Below are positions 50,686 through 59,015 of a DNA stretch of 61,036 nucleotides, in pieces. The translations under genes were made by a program, and so were the position numbers. The notes beneath the pieces were generated by a model. It had not been told where the DNA came from and ran no database searches. It saw only the letters and a list, made by a program, of their open reading frames with translations. Source of the DNA: JAISST01 sp050434145 (GTDB lineage: Bacteria > Fusobacteriota > Fusobacteriia > Fusobacteriales > Fusobacteriaceae); assembly GCF_050434145.1 (NCBI RefSeq), contig NZ_JBNPVX010000015.1, positions 1 through 61,036 on the forward strand, in the 5' to 3' direction. Position 1 is the stretch's first letter. Each line of letters begins with the position of its first letter.

Positions 50686-52482
50686 ATGAGTTATAAAACA
50701 GAGGACATAGATTTATTATTATCTCAATTGTCAATAGAAGAAGTGGTTGGAGAATTTATTACATTAAAAAAAACAGGTGCTAACTCAAAAGGTCTTTGTC
50801 CATTTCATGCGGACAATAGTCCTTCTTTTATGGTCAATTCACAAAAAAATATTTGCAAATGTTTTGTTTGTGGTGAAGGCGGAAACCCAATTACTTTTTA
50901 TTCGAAGTATAAAAAAATATCATTTAATGAAGCAGTATCAGAATTAGCCAAAAAGTATCAAGTTAATATAAAAGAAATTGCACCAACAGGTGCAAAAAGC
51001 CATCAAAATAAGTATTATGAAATAATGGATGAAGCTCACAATTTTTATAAAAAGAATATATTTTCTGAGCATTCTCATAGAGCAATGGAGTATCTTTCTA
51101 AAAGAGATATGACCCCTAAAATAATTACAGAAAATGGTATTGGATTTGCAGCTGGTAAAGGTCAGGAACTTACAGAATATTTATTGCAAAAAGGTTATTC
51201 CATAGATGATTTGATAAAATTAGGACTATCAAGACAAAATGAAAGAGGAAATTATGATTTTTTTCGAGAGAGAATTATTTTTCCTATTTTTTCTAGTTTT
51301 AACAAAGTAATTGCTTTTGGTGGTCGTACCATAGAAAATGGTGATGGAATACCAAAATATATTAATTCACAGGATACTCCTGTATTTCACAAAGGAAGTA
51401 ATCTTTATGGAATAGAGAGAGGACAATCAATAAAAAAAAGAACATACGCAATACTGATGGAAGGTTATATGGATGTTTTATCAGCATATGTTTATGGCTT
51501 TGATACTGCTGTGGCACCTTTGGGAACTGCTCTCACTGAAGAACAAGGGGTATTGCTAAAAAAATATACTTCCAATGTTCTTATATGTTTTGATTCTGAT
51601 AATGCAGGGCAAATGGCAACAGAAAAAGCAATAATGATTTTAACAAAATTAGAATTCAAAGTAAGAGTAATAAAATTAAATGGTGCAAAAGATCCAGATG
51701 AATATTTAAAGGCATATGGGAAAGAAGCGTTTTTAGAAAGAATAAAAAATTCTTTAACAGCATTTGATTTTTTATATGAATATTATGCAAAAGATTTTAA
51801 CTTGACAGATATGTTTGCCAGATTAAATTTTATTAAAAAATTTAAAGATTTTTTCCAAGTAGTTTCCACAAAATTCGAACAGGACATGTATTTGGGAGAA
51901 TTATCAGCGAATTTGGATATAGATAAAGATAGTTTGTCAGATGAATTGATAATGAATAATCAAAAAAAAACTGTTCAAGCTTCTAGGTTTGTGAATTTAA
52001 GAAACAGATCAGAATTTAATAAGGAAAAACTAATAAATCAATTGGAAAAAGAAACTATAAGTTATATTTTAACTAATGCTAATGATTTTAGATTTTTTAA
52101 TTTCTTCAGTGTCGAAAATAAATTGACTAAGAAGGTATTTAATTTTATAGAAGAACGTTTTAGGAATAAAGATGTTGATTTGATAAAAGAATTGAAAGAA
52201 TTAAATGATATAGATGAAGATGAAAGAGCAGTAATAGAAGAAATTGTCTGTAATTCGGTAGCAGGCTTTACTGATGAAAAAGAGAAGAAAATAAAGAAAA
52301 CAGAAATATATAAAGGTTGGTTTAGGAAAGAACTGATGCCATATAAAAATATGCGAGAGAATTTTAATTTAACTTTAAATGTGGTAAAAATAGAGAATAA
52401 ATTAAAAAATTCTGATGACTTTATAGAAGTCTTAAATATTTATAAAGAATTTGAGAAAATTGTTGTTTTTCAAGACATTTAG
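50686..52482 (+). CDS. dnaG: DNA primase
   Basis: 598-residue primase. Zinc-binding N-terminus LCPFHADNSPSFMVNSQKN then CKCFVCGEGG (CHC2 type), the RNA polymerase core with VIAFGGRTIENGDGIPKYINS, and the Toprim domain (about 255-335) with ILMEGYMDVLSAY and ICFDSDNAGQ. The C-terminal helicase-binding part (from about 440) is divergent. The frame also has GTG 50677; ATG 50686 fits the family better. Operon with rpoD, the conserved macromolecular-synthesis arrangement. Confidence 0.96.
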   Translation: MSYKTEDIDLLLSQLSIEEVVGEFITLKKTGANSKGLCPFHADNSPSFMVNSQKNICKCFVCGEGGNPITFYSKYKKISFNEAVSELAKKYQVNIKEIAPTGAKSHQNKYYEIMDEAHNFYKKNIFSEHSHRAMEYLSKRDMTPKIITENGIGFAAGKGQELTEYLLQKGYSIDDLIKLGLSRQNERGNYDFFRERIIFPIFSSFNKVIAFGGRTIENGDGIPKYINSQDTPVFHKGSNLYGIERGQSIKKRTYAILMEGYMDVLSAYVYGFDTAVAPLGTALTEEQGVLLKKYTSNVLICFDSDNAGQMATEKAIMILTKLEFKVRVIKLNGAKDPDEYLKAYGKEAFLERIKNSLTAFDFLYEYYAKDFNLTDMFARLNFIKKFKDFFQVVSTKFEQDMYLGELSANLDIDKDSLSDELIMNNQKKTVQASRFVNLRNRSEFNKEKLINQLEKETISYILTNANDFRFFNFFSVENKLTKKVFNFIEERFRNKDVDLIKELKELNDIDEDERAVIEEIVCNSVAGFTDEKEKKIKKTEIYKGWFRKELMPYKNMRENFNLTLNVVKIENKLKNSDDFIEVLNIYKEFEKIVVFQDI

Positions 52483-52496
52483 AGGAGGAACTATTT

Positions 52497-53996
52497 ATGA
52501 AAGCACTTATGAAAAATCCCGAGATTTATGATGCTGTCAGAGAAATCGTTGAGATTGCTTCCAAAAAAAAGTATATTACCTATGAAGAAATAAATGAAAA
52601 ATTTAAAAACTTTGACATTCCAGCAGAAAAAATAGAAGAACTTCTTGCCAATATTGAAGAACAAGGGATTGATGTACTAAAAGAAAAAGAAGTCAAAAAA
52701 AGACTTGAAAAGCAAAAGAAAGAAGAAGAGAAACAAAAGAAAGAAAAAGAAAAAAAATCTGCAAAATCTAAAAAATCTGTATCAAGTACAGATCTAAAAG
52801 AAGCACCTGAGACCAAAGCAAAAGGTGAAAAAATAAAAACAAAATCAACAACAAAAAAAACAAACAAAAAAGTTTCTGGAAAAGAAGAGAAAATTGAAGA
52901 GAAAAAGTTAGCAAAAGAAGAAGATACTGATGATGAAATAGATGTTGTAGAAGAAAATATATATAATGATGATGAAGAAGTTATTGATGAAGTAGAAAAT
53001 TTAGTAGAAAAAGACTTAATAGATGATCTTTCAGATGACGAGAATGATTTCTTAGAGGATAAATTAGAGTCTTTTGATGATGGAATGATTTTTAATCCAG
53101 AAGATTTGGAAGAAATAAAAGAGGAAGAAGTTTCAAATGAGGAATTGTTTTCTATGACAGGGGATACAAAAGTAGACGAACCTATTAAAATGTATTTGAG
53201 AGAAATAGGTCAAATCCCATTGTTAAGCTATGAAGAAGAATTGGAATATGCTAAGATGTCTTTGGAAGGTGATGAGTGGGCTACAAAGCAGATTATAGAA
53301 GCTAATTTGAGACTTGTAGTGAGTATCGCTAAAAAGCATACAAATAGAGGTTTGAAACTGTTAGACTTAATTCAAGAAGGGAATATAGGTCTGATGAAGG
53401 CTGTAGAAAAATTTGAATATACAAAAGGATATAAATTTTCGACTTATGCAACTTGGTGGATAAGACAGGCCATCACAAGGGCAATAGCTGATCAGGGAAG
53501 GACTATACGGATTCCTGTACATATGATAGAAACTATTAATAAAATAAAGAAAGAAGCAAGAATTTATTTGCAAGAAACTGGAAAAGATGCCACACCAGAG
53601 ATATTAGCAGAACGTTTAGGAATGGAAGTGGACAAGGTAAAAGCAATACAAGAAATGAATCAAGATCCAATATCTTTGGAAACGCCAGTAGGGAGTGAAG
53701 AAGATAGTGAATTAGGAGATTTTGTAGAAGATAGCAAAATGTTAAATCCATATGAACTGACCAATAGAAGTTTGCTAAGAGAGCAGTTAAATAGTGTATT
53801 GCATACATTGAGTACAAGAGAAGAAAAAGTATTGAGATTTAGATATGGATTAGATGATGGTTCTCCTAAGACTTTGGAGGAAGTGGGTAAAATATTTAAA
53901 GTAACTAGAGAAAGAATTAGACAAATCGAAGTAAAGGCTTTGAGAAAATTACGTCATCCAAGTAGAAAGAAAAGGTTGGAAGATTTCAAAGTATAG
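52497..53996 (+). CDS. rpoD: RNA polymerase primary sigma factor RpoD
   Basis: 499 residues. Region 1.1 (1-80) is followed by a highly charged linker: Lys-rich (about 65-140) then Asp/Glu-rich (140-215). From DPIKMYLREIGQIPLL the conserved core starts: region 2 (NLRLVVSIAKKHTNRGLKLLDLIQEGNIGLMK, FSTYATWWIRQAITRAI), region 3 (IPVHMIETINKI) and region 4 (TLEEVGKIFKVTRERIRQIEVKALRKLR). AGGAGG before ATG 52497. It reads the TTGACA/TATAAT promoters seen here. Terminator follows. Confidence 0.98.
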   Translation: MKALMKNPEIYDAVREIVEIASKKKYITYEEINEKFKNFDIPAEKIEELLANIEEQGIDVLKEKEVKKRLEKQKKEEEKQKKEKEKKSAKSKKSVSSTDLKEAPETKAKGEKIKTKSTTKKTNKKVSGKEEKIEEKKLAKEEDTDDEIDVVEENIYNDDEEVIDEVENLVEKDLIDDLSDDENDFLEDKLESFDDGMIFNPEDLEEIKEEEVSNEELFSMTGDTKVDEPIKMYLREIGQIPLLSYEEELEYAKMSLEGDEWATKQIIEANLRLVVSIAKKHTNRGLKLLDLIQEGNIGLMKAVEKFEYTKGYKFSTYATWWIRQAITRAIADQGRTIRIPVHMIETINKIKKEARIYLQETGKDATPEILAERLGMEVDKVKAIQEMNQDPISLETPVGSEEDSELGDFVEDSKMLNPYELTNRSLLREQLNSVLHTLSTREEKVLRFRYGLDDGSPKTLEEVGKIFKVTRERIRQIEVKALRKLRHPSRKKRLEDFKV

Positions 53997-54015
53997 AAAA
54001 TCACATAGTATTAAG

Positions 54016-54040
54016 AAATAGGAGTCTTTCCTATTTTTTA
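54016..54040 (+). terminator. Terminator after rpoD
   Basis: Eight-base stem AAATAGGA / TCCTATTT, five-base loop, then T's. It lies between rpoD and the sigma-like gene, so the latter would be expressed at a lower or separate level. Confidence 0.85.
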
Positions 54041-54047
54041 ATATATT

Positions 54048-54079
54048 AAATAAAGAGATTTATATAATCTCCCTTATTT
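54048..54079 (+). promoter_or_regulatory. Stem-loop just before the sigma-like gene
   Basis: GAGATT / AATCTC with a five-base loop, extended by AAATAA / TTATTT with a small bulge. It ends three bases before the GGAGG of the next gene. No T-run, so it looks more like an RNA leader structure than a terminator. Confidence 0.4.
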
Positions 54080-54091
54080 TATGGAGGAAAA

Positions 54092-54898
54092 ATGCCAAGT
54101 GTAATAAAATTAAAAGATTATGAACAAGTTGTATATAATGTTTTGGAAGATGAAAAAAATTTTTTAGAATATTTAGAAGAAAATCAAAATAAAATTTTGG
54201 AAATGGACTTTTCTCATCTAGAATATGCTCCGAACAATAAAATATCAGATAAATCTCAAGAAGAAATAATAAATTATTTTGAAGAAGTTGCTAATATTCC
54301 AATAAATGAAAATGAAAATTCATTTGAAAGAAATCTGCATCTGGTAATAACCTATTCTTTTTATTATTTACGGAGTGGAATTTCATATATGGATATAGTT
54401 CAGGAGGGGAATATAGGATTATTTATGGCAATAGAATCCTTTGGAAATAGAGATAAAATATTATTTGATAATTATAAAAATTTTTGGATAATAAGATCAA
54501 TTATTCTCTATATAAAAAATGAATTATTAGATAAAAAAAATAACTTTATAAAATTTTTTAATGAAGAAGAAAAACGCTTAGCTAATCTTGAATTGAATAA
54601 AGCCAGCAAAGATGTTACTATTGATGAAATAAGAGATTTTCTCGAAAATGATAAAGAAGGCAAAAATATTGATTCTTTAGAATCTTTAGAAAATAAAAAG
54701 AATCTTATATTATCTAATTTGGATTTTTTCAAATCTAAAAACTTGTTAAATGAAAAAGAAATAAAAGTATTAACTTTATATTTTGGTTTTGGTGTAGAGA
54801 AAAGATACTCAATTTATGAGATAGATAAAGATTTAGGGTTCACAGAAAATCAAAGTGAAGAATTATTTCAAAATGCATTATTAAAATTATCCCAATAG
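54092..54898 (+). CDS. Degenerate sigma-70-like protein
   Basis: 268 residues. A sigma region 2 is clear around residues 85-150: ERNLHLVITYSFYYL then MDIVQEGNIGLFMAIESF, nearly identical to RpoD's QEGNIGLMKAVEKF core-binding segment. Promoter-melting residues are changed (RpoD YATWWIRQAI becomes YKNFWIIRSI). A region 4-like end (NEKEIKVLTLYFGFG ... SIYEIDKDLGFT) lacks the DNA-reading helix: RpoD's RERIRQIE becomes ENQSEELF. Region 1 and region 3 are not recognisable. GGAGG precedes ATG 54092. It could be an alternative sigma with odd specificity, or a core-binding modulator. Downstream of rpoD and ahead of nif3-like in the same direction. Confidence 0.82.
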   Translation: MPSVIKLKDYEQVVYNVLEDEKNFLEYLEENQNKILEMDFSHLEYAPNNKISDKSQEEIINYFEEVANIPINENENSFERNLHLVITYSFYYLRSGISYMDIVQEGNIGLFMAIESFGNRDKILFDNYKNFWIIRSIILYIKNELLDKKNNFIKFFNEEEKRLANLELNKASKDVTIDEIRDFLENDKEGKNIDSLESLENKKNLILSNLDFFKSKNLLNEKEIKVLTLYFGFGVEKRYSIYEIDKDLGFTENQSEELFQNALLKLSQ

Positions 54899-54981
54899 TA
54901 GAATTAAAACAGAGAAAAAGTTTATCTACAGTTAAGATAATATTTAATGACTTTAAAACTAACTTTTAGGGAGCTGCCTTT

Positions 54982-55761
54982 ATGAAAATAAAAGATATAA
55001 TAAATATTTTGGAAACTCATTATCCAATATCAAATGGAGAACATTGGGATAATAATGGTTTATTAATTGGAAATTATGAGTCAAATGTTGATAAAGTACA
55101 GCTATCTTTGGATATTACAGAATCAGTAATAGAACATGCAATAAAAAATGGAATAAAACTTATTATTACACATCATCCTATGATATTTTCGCCTATTAAA
55201 CAAATTAATAGTAGAAATATTTTAGGGAGGAAAATAATAAAATTAATAGAAAATAAAATTGCAGTATATACAATGCATACTAATCTGGATTCTTCCCCAT
55301 GTGGCTTAAATGAATATATATTAGAATTGTTATCTATTAAAAAATTTGAAATATTAGATGAGAAAGTAGAAAATTCAAATATAGGTATAGGAAGATATTT
55401 TTTATTAAATAAAAGAATATCAATAAAAGAATACGCAGATTATCTCAAAGAGAGACTTTCTATTCCATCAGTGAGAATTATTTCTAGTTCGTTGGATAAC
55501 AAGATAGGAAGAGTGGGTATAGTCAATGGTTCAGGAATGGAGTACTGGAAAAAGGCGCTACATTTGGGAATAGATCTATTTGTTACTGGTGATGTGAAAT
55601 ATCATGATGCTTTAGATGCTGTAGAAAGGAAAATGAATATAATTGATATTGGTCACTATAGTAGTGAAAAATTATTTGGAGATATTTTAATAAAATACTT
55701 GAAAGAAATGAAAATAGATGTTAGAGTATATAATGAAAAAGATTTATTCTATAATTATTGA
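54982..55761 (+). CDS. Nif3-like dinuclear metal centre protein
   Basis: 259-residue protein of the Nif3/YqfO/GTP cyclohydrolase I type 2 family, which forms hexamers holding two metal ions per subunit. Key motifs: HWDNNGLLIG, IITHHPMIFSPIK, YTMHTNLDSSPCGLNEYI, and DIGHYSSEKLFGDIL at the end. The insert found in longer members is missing, giving the short form. The biochemical role is not settled for the family. Placed after rpoD as in many Firmicutes. Confidence 0.92.
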   Translation: MKIKDIINILETHYPISNGEHWDNNGLLIGNYESNVDKVQLSLDITESVIEHAIKNGIKLIITHHPMIFSPIKQINSRNILGRKIIKLIENKIAVYTMHTNLDSSPCGLNEYILELLSIKKFEILDEKVENSNIGIGRYFLLNKRISIKEYADYLKERLSIPSVRIISSSLDNKIGRVGIVNGSGMEYWKKALHLGIDLFVTGDVKYHDALDAVERKMNIIDIGHYSSEKLFGDILIKYLKEMKIDVRVYNEKDLFYNY

Positions 55762-55792
55762 AAAATTTTAAAAATATGAAAGGGAGAAAGAA

Positions 55793-56425
55793 GTGAAAAA
55801 GATCTTAATCGCGTTATATTTTACTCTTATTTTTGGCTTTTCTTATGGTCAAGTAAATGATTATCAGAAAATTTTTACACCAGAAGGTATAAAAAAAATT
55901 GATGAAAAAATAAATGAAATAGAAGAACAGAGAAAAATAAAAATTTTTGTAAATTCTTACAAAGATGGAGAGAAGCTTTCGTTAGCACAACCTGAGAAAA
56001 TTATTATTTTAGCACTCAATAAGACAGATGATGGTGCAATGGAATTAGAGTTAGATTTTACCAGAGATATTTATGTAGAAGAATATTCTGAAGACATTGA
56101 TATGGCAATAGAAAATTCTGAGTCATTGCTTGAGGCAGGCGAGTATACAGAGTATATATTGTCAATATTAGATGAAGTGGATAAAATTTTATATAATGTA
56201 GAGTTAGATAGTGATGTAAATGAGATAAAGGAAAGCTTTGAAAAAGAAAATCAGAAGTTTATCTATGGAATTACATCTTCTTCTATACTTAAAATAGGTG
56301 GATTAATCACTGTAATTGGAATAATTGGATTATTATTATTTGAATTATTACAAAAAAGAAAAAGAAACTCCTCATATATAAGTCAAAATAGCACAAGAAA
56401 AAAGAAGATTTATAGTAAAAGATAA
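55793..56425 (+). CDS. Small exported membrane protein, TPM-like layout
   Basis: 210 residues. Signal peptide at 1-19 (start GTG 55793 after GGGAG), an extracytoplasmic alpha/beta domain (about 20-160) that begins with a helix and the strand KIKIFVNSY, then a membrane helix (about 168-188) and a short basic cytoplasmic tail. The order signal, domain, one C-terminal helix, basic tail resembles TPM-domain proteins (YgcG type), but the usual Asp/Gly motifs are not clear, so this is a tentative likeness only. Confidence 0.6.
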   Translation: MKKILIALYFTLIFGFSYGQVNDYQKIFTPEGIKKIDEKINEIEEQRKIKIFVNSYKDGEKLSLAQPEKIIILALNKTDDGAMELELDFTRDIYVEEYSEDIDMAIENSESLLEAGEYTEYILSILDEVDKILYNVELDSDVNEIKESFEKENQKFIYGITSSSILKIGGLITVIGIIGLLLFELLQKRKRNSSYISQNSTRKKKIYSKR

Positions 56426-56442
56426 ACACATAAAAAATAATG

Positions 56443-56783
56443 AAACAGGTATTAGAGTTGATTGCTTGTTTTTGATGACAAGAGGAAAGTCCGGGCTCCA
56501 TAGAGCAAAAAGGGCAGCTAACAGCTGCTAAAAGTAATTTTAAGGAAAGTGCCACAGAAAATAAACCGCCATTTTATGGTAAGGGTGAAAAGGTGGTGTA
56601 AGAGACCACCAGTTTTTTAGGAGACTAAAAAAGCTTGGTAAACCCCCTTTGGAGCAAGACTAAATAGGAGAGGATAAAGGCTGCTCGTCTGTCTCTCAGG
56701 GTAAGTCGCTGGAACCTATGAGCAATTATAGGTCTAGATAAATTTTCAACTAACACAAAACCCGGCTTATTTAATGCCTGTTT
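56443..56783 (+). ncRNA. rnpB: RNase P RNA
   Basis: The ribozyme that matures tRNA 5' ends. The universal core is visible: GAGGAAAGTCCGGGCTCC in the 5' part, GCCACAGAAA, AAGGTGGTGTAAGAGACCACC, and ACCCGGCTTA near the 3' end. P1 is formed by AAACAGGTATTA (56443-56454) with TAATGCCTGTTT (56772-56783), and the T-run behind it lets P1 act as the terminator. Type A versus B cannot be decided by eye. It leads into a tRNA cluster. Confidence 0.95.
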
Positions 56784-56804
56784 TATTTTTTTATAAATCA
56801 ATTA

Positions 56805-56833
56805 TTGACAAGAAGAGAATTCTATGATACAAT
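56805..56833 (+). promoter_or_regulatory. Promoter of the Ser-Ser tRNA unit
   Basis: Consensus TTGACA (56805-56810), 17-base spacer, TACAAT (56828-56833), 11 bases before the first tRNA. Confidence 0.88.
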
Positions 56834-56844
56834 AACGTTTGCAT

Positions 56845-56928
56845 GGAAGGCTATCCTAATTGGTAAGGAACCGGTCTTGAAAACCGACGCCGTAAGGCTT
56901 CAGAGTTCGAGTCTCTGGCCTTCCGCCA
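56845..56928 (+). tRNA. tRNA-Ser (anticodon TGA)
   Basis: 84 bases with encoded CCA and a long variable arm (ACGCCGTAAGGCT). Acceptor GGAAGGC / GCCTTCC, anticodon loop CTTGAAA. The outer anticodon-stem pair appears as C-A, a mild oddity. Confidence 0.95.
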
Positions 56929-56934
56929 TTGCAC

Positions 56935-57023
56935 GGTGAGATGCCCGAGTGGCCTAAGGGAGCAGTTTGCTAAACTGTCGTACCTATTTGGTACCGAGGG
57001 TTCGAATCCCTCTCTCACCGCCA
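56935..57023 (+). tRNA. tRNA-Ser (anticodon GCT)
   Basis: 89 bases with encoded CCA and a long variable arm (CGTACCTATTTGGTACC). Acceptor GGTGAGA / TCTCACC, anticodon GCT. Confidence 0.95.
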
Positions 57024-57034
57024 TTTGAAAGTTG

Positions 57035-57063
57035 TGAGGTAGATAGTTCTACCTCATTTTTTA
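57035..57063 (+). terminator. Terminator after tRNA-Ser(GCT)
   Basis: Nine-base stem TGAGGTAGA (57035-57043) / TCTACCTCA (57048-57056) and six T's. It separates tRNA-Arg from the Ser tRNAs. Confidence 0.85.
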
Positions 57064-57068
57064 AAAAT

Positions 57069-57145
57069 GCACCTATAGCTCAATTGGATAGAGTGTCTGA
57101 CTACGGATCAGAAGGTTAGGGGTTCGACTCCTCTTAGGTGCGCCA
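57069..57145 (+). tRNA. tRNA-Arg (anticodon ACG)
   Basis: 77 bases with encoded CCA. Acceptor GCACCTA / TAGGTGC, anticodon ACG. No promoter is visible in the few bases between it and the preceding terminator, so it may depend on read-through. Confidence 0.95.
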
Positions 57146-57165
57146 GTTTATTTATGATATAAAAT

Positions 57166-57195
57166 AAATGGTTTTCTTTTAGAAAGCCATTTTTT
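57166..57195 (+). terminator. Terminator after tRNA-Arg
   Basis: 12-base stem AAATGGTTTTCT / AGAAAGCCATTT with one G-U pair, followed by T's. Confidence 0.85.
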
Positions 57196-57207
57196 AATAA
57201 TTTTTAT

Positions 57208-57241
57208 AAAAAATGATTCTTTATGTTAAACAAAAAGAATC
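57208..57241 (-). terminator. Terminator of the phosphate operon
   Basis: Eight-base stem GATTCTTT (57215-57222) / AAAGAATC (57234-57241), followed on the minus strand by a T-run. It lies beyond the phoR end and faces the tRNA unit. Confidence 0.75.
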
Positions 57242-57326
57242 TAACTATTACAGCTTTATTATACAAGTCAGTTTATGGAGAACAAGCTTTTTTTATTTAT
57301 ATGAGTTTATAAAAAACAAAGTTATA

Positions 57327-59015
57327 CTAGTTCCCCCTGTTTAACTGGCTCTCTATTTCAAAAGACACATTATAAAGTAAACAGATATGTTTAACTATTG
57401 CTAATCCAAGTCCAGTCCCACCATTTTGCTTGGAACGACTTTTGTCTATTCGATAAAACCTTTGAAAAATTAGAGAATGGTATCTTTTATCGATACCAAC
57501 TCCAGTATCACTTATCTTAAGAGCAACTTTATTATTTAATGTAAAAATACTGATTATCACACTACCATTGTCATTATTATATTTTATAGCGTTTTCTGCT
57601 ATATTTTTTATTAGTTGGAATAAATGTTTGTGATTAAATTCAATTTCTTCATTGCCATTGATAATAAAATTAATATTTTTTTCATTAATTATAGGTAAAA
57701 GACTTTCTTTTACTTCTGTGGAAATTTTATTAAGATTCAGTTTTGTTAAATTTAATATGTTTGTACTTTCTAGCAGAGAAAGGTTCAACATATCCTCAAT
57801 CAAAGATAGCATTCTTTGAGATTCTACAGATATCTGACTAATATAATTACTTATAGCTGAGTCTTTATTTTTTAATCTGCTAAGATCATTAAAACCAATT
57901 ATAGAAGTAAGGGGAGTCTTTAATTCATGACTTGCATTAGCAAAAAATTCGCTCCTTAACCTCTCATCATTTTTAATTTGACTAATATCATTCAAAATTA
58001 CAACAGTTATCAGATCTTCATTTTTTTTCTTTTGATAATTACTAATATTTTTAACATTAATTAGATAGTGCTTTTCATTAAGTTTTAGCTCAAAAACATC
58101 TGAATATTCTTTATCAGTGTTAGAATTTTCTATAGAACGAAATAATTGCTTATTTGATGTAAGAAAAGCTAAATTTTTTCCAATGACATTTTTTTCTACA
58201 GCAAAAATATTTTGAATACTTTTATTAATTAACATAATATTTTTTTTTCTATCAACAGCAAAAATACCATCATTAATATTGTTAATGATAAAATTTAACT
58301 TATCTTTTTCTTTTTGAATTTCTTTTATATGATTTTGAATTTTATTATTTAATTCAATAATTTCAGATATAATTTGACTAATATCATCATATTTGTTGAA
58401 TATAGGATGGTCATTTAATATTATATTTTCACCATCATTAATGAACTTTAAACTGTCTTTTATAATATTAAATGGTCTTAAAATCTTTTCATTGAGTTTA
58501 TTTGTTAATATAATAGATAAAATAAGTATAATAATTAAAATAAAAAATAAAAAAGCAATATTTTGGTAAATATATTTATTTATATTTTCTATAGGGATTG
58601 CACTTCTGATAAAATAGTTTTTATTATTTTTGTTTGCTATCAAGACATAGTACATTAGCTTTTCTCCAGTACTGTCACTATGTCGAATTGAAAAAGAAGA
58701 CTTGTTATTCTTAATATTAATAATTTCTTCCCGATTAAGATGATTATCAAGAGGAAGTTTATTAATATTTTTAGATTCAAAAATAACATTACCAAATTCA
58801 TCAATGACTGTTACTCTAATATTGTTAGCAATGAAAGGTTGATTATTCCAATGATTATTAATGAAATTATTGGCATATATTTTTGTGTAATTTTGTAGAG
58901 ATTCTTTGGTTATTTTCAAATTATTATCATTTATAATTTTAATAGTAAATATAAAAAATAATAACAATGAAGTTGCAGAAATGATGAATATATATAGTCT
59001 TAGTCTTTTTTTCAT
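57327..59015 (-). CDS. phoR: PhoR-type sensor histidine kinase (3' end frameshifted)
   Basis: 562 residues. Two membrane helices (about 8-28 and 150-172) flank an extracytoplasmic sensor; then HAMP-like (175-235), PAS (240-345) and kinase core: phospho-His in FFANASHELKTPLTS, N-box LIKNIAENAIKYNND, G1 ISDTGVGID and G2 GGTGLGLAIV. The reading frame ends at ...ESQLNRGN. In the next frame after one G fewer in the GGGGG run (57333-57337) it continues R-G-T-S-I-T-L-F-F-I, the normal family ending. So about a dozen terminal residues are lost, through a real mutation or a sequencing error. Probably still functional. ATGA overlap with phoB. Confidence 0.9.
   Translation of the reverse strand: MKKRLRLYIFIISATSLLLFFIFTIKIINDNNLKITKESLQNYTKIYANNFINNHWNNQPFIANNIRVTVIDEFGNVIFESKNINKLPLDNHLNREEIINIKNNKSSFSIRHSDSTGEKLMYYVLIANKNNKNYFIRSAIPIENINKYIYQNIAFLFFILIIILILSIILTNKLNEKILRPFNIIKDSLKFINDGENIILNDHPIFNKYDDISQIISEIIELNNKIQNHIKEIQKEKDKLNFIINNINDGIFAVDRKKNIMLINKSIQNIFAVEKNVIGKNLAFLTSNKQLFRSIENSNTDKEYSDVFELKLNEKHYLINVKNISNYQKKKNEDLITVVILNDISQIKNDERLRSEFFANASHELKTPLTSIIGFNDLSRLKNKDSAISNYISQISVESQRMLSLIEDMLNLSLLESTNILNLTKLNLNKISTEVKESLLPIINEKNINFIINGNEEIEFNHKHLFQLIKNIAENAIKYNNDNGSVIISIFTLNNKVALKISDTGVGIDKRYHSLIFQRFYRIDKSRSKQNGGTGLGLAIVKHICLLYNVSFEIESQLNRGN

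Noticed and set aside
52580..52867. Minus-strand Phe/Ser-rich frame inside rpoD
   Set aside because: It is the antisense of the Lys/Glu-rich linker of RpoD, an expected artefact of A-rich codons.
53997..54091. Sigma-like gene as a frameshifted remnant of rpoD
   Set aside because: It has its own ribosome site, full open frame of 268 codons and a terminator between it and rpoD, so it is a separate gene.
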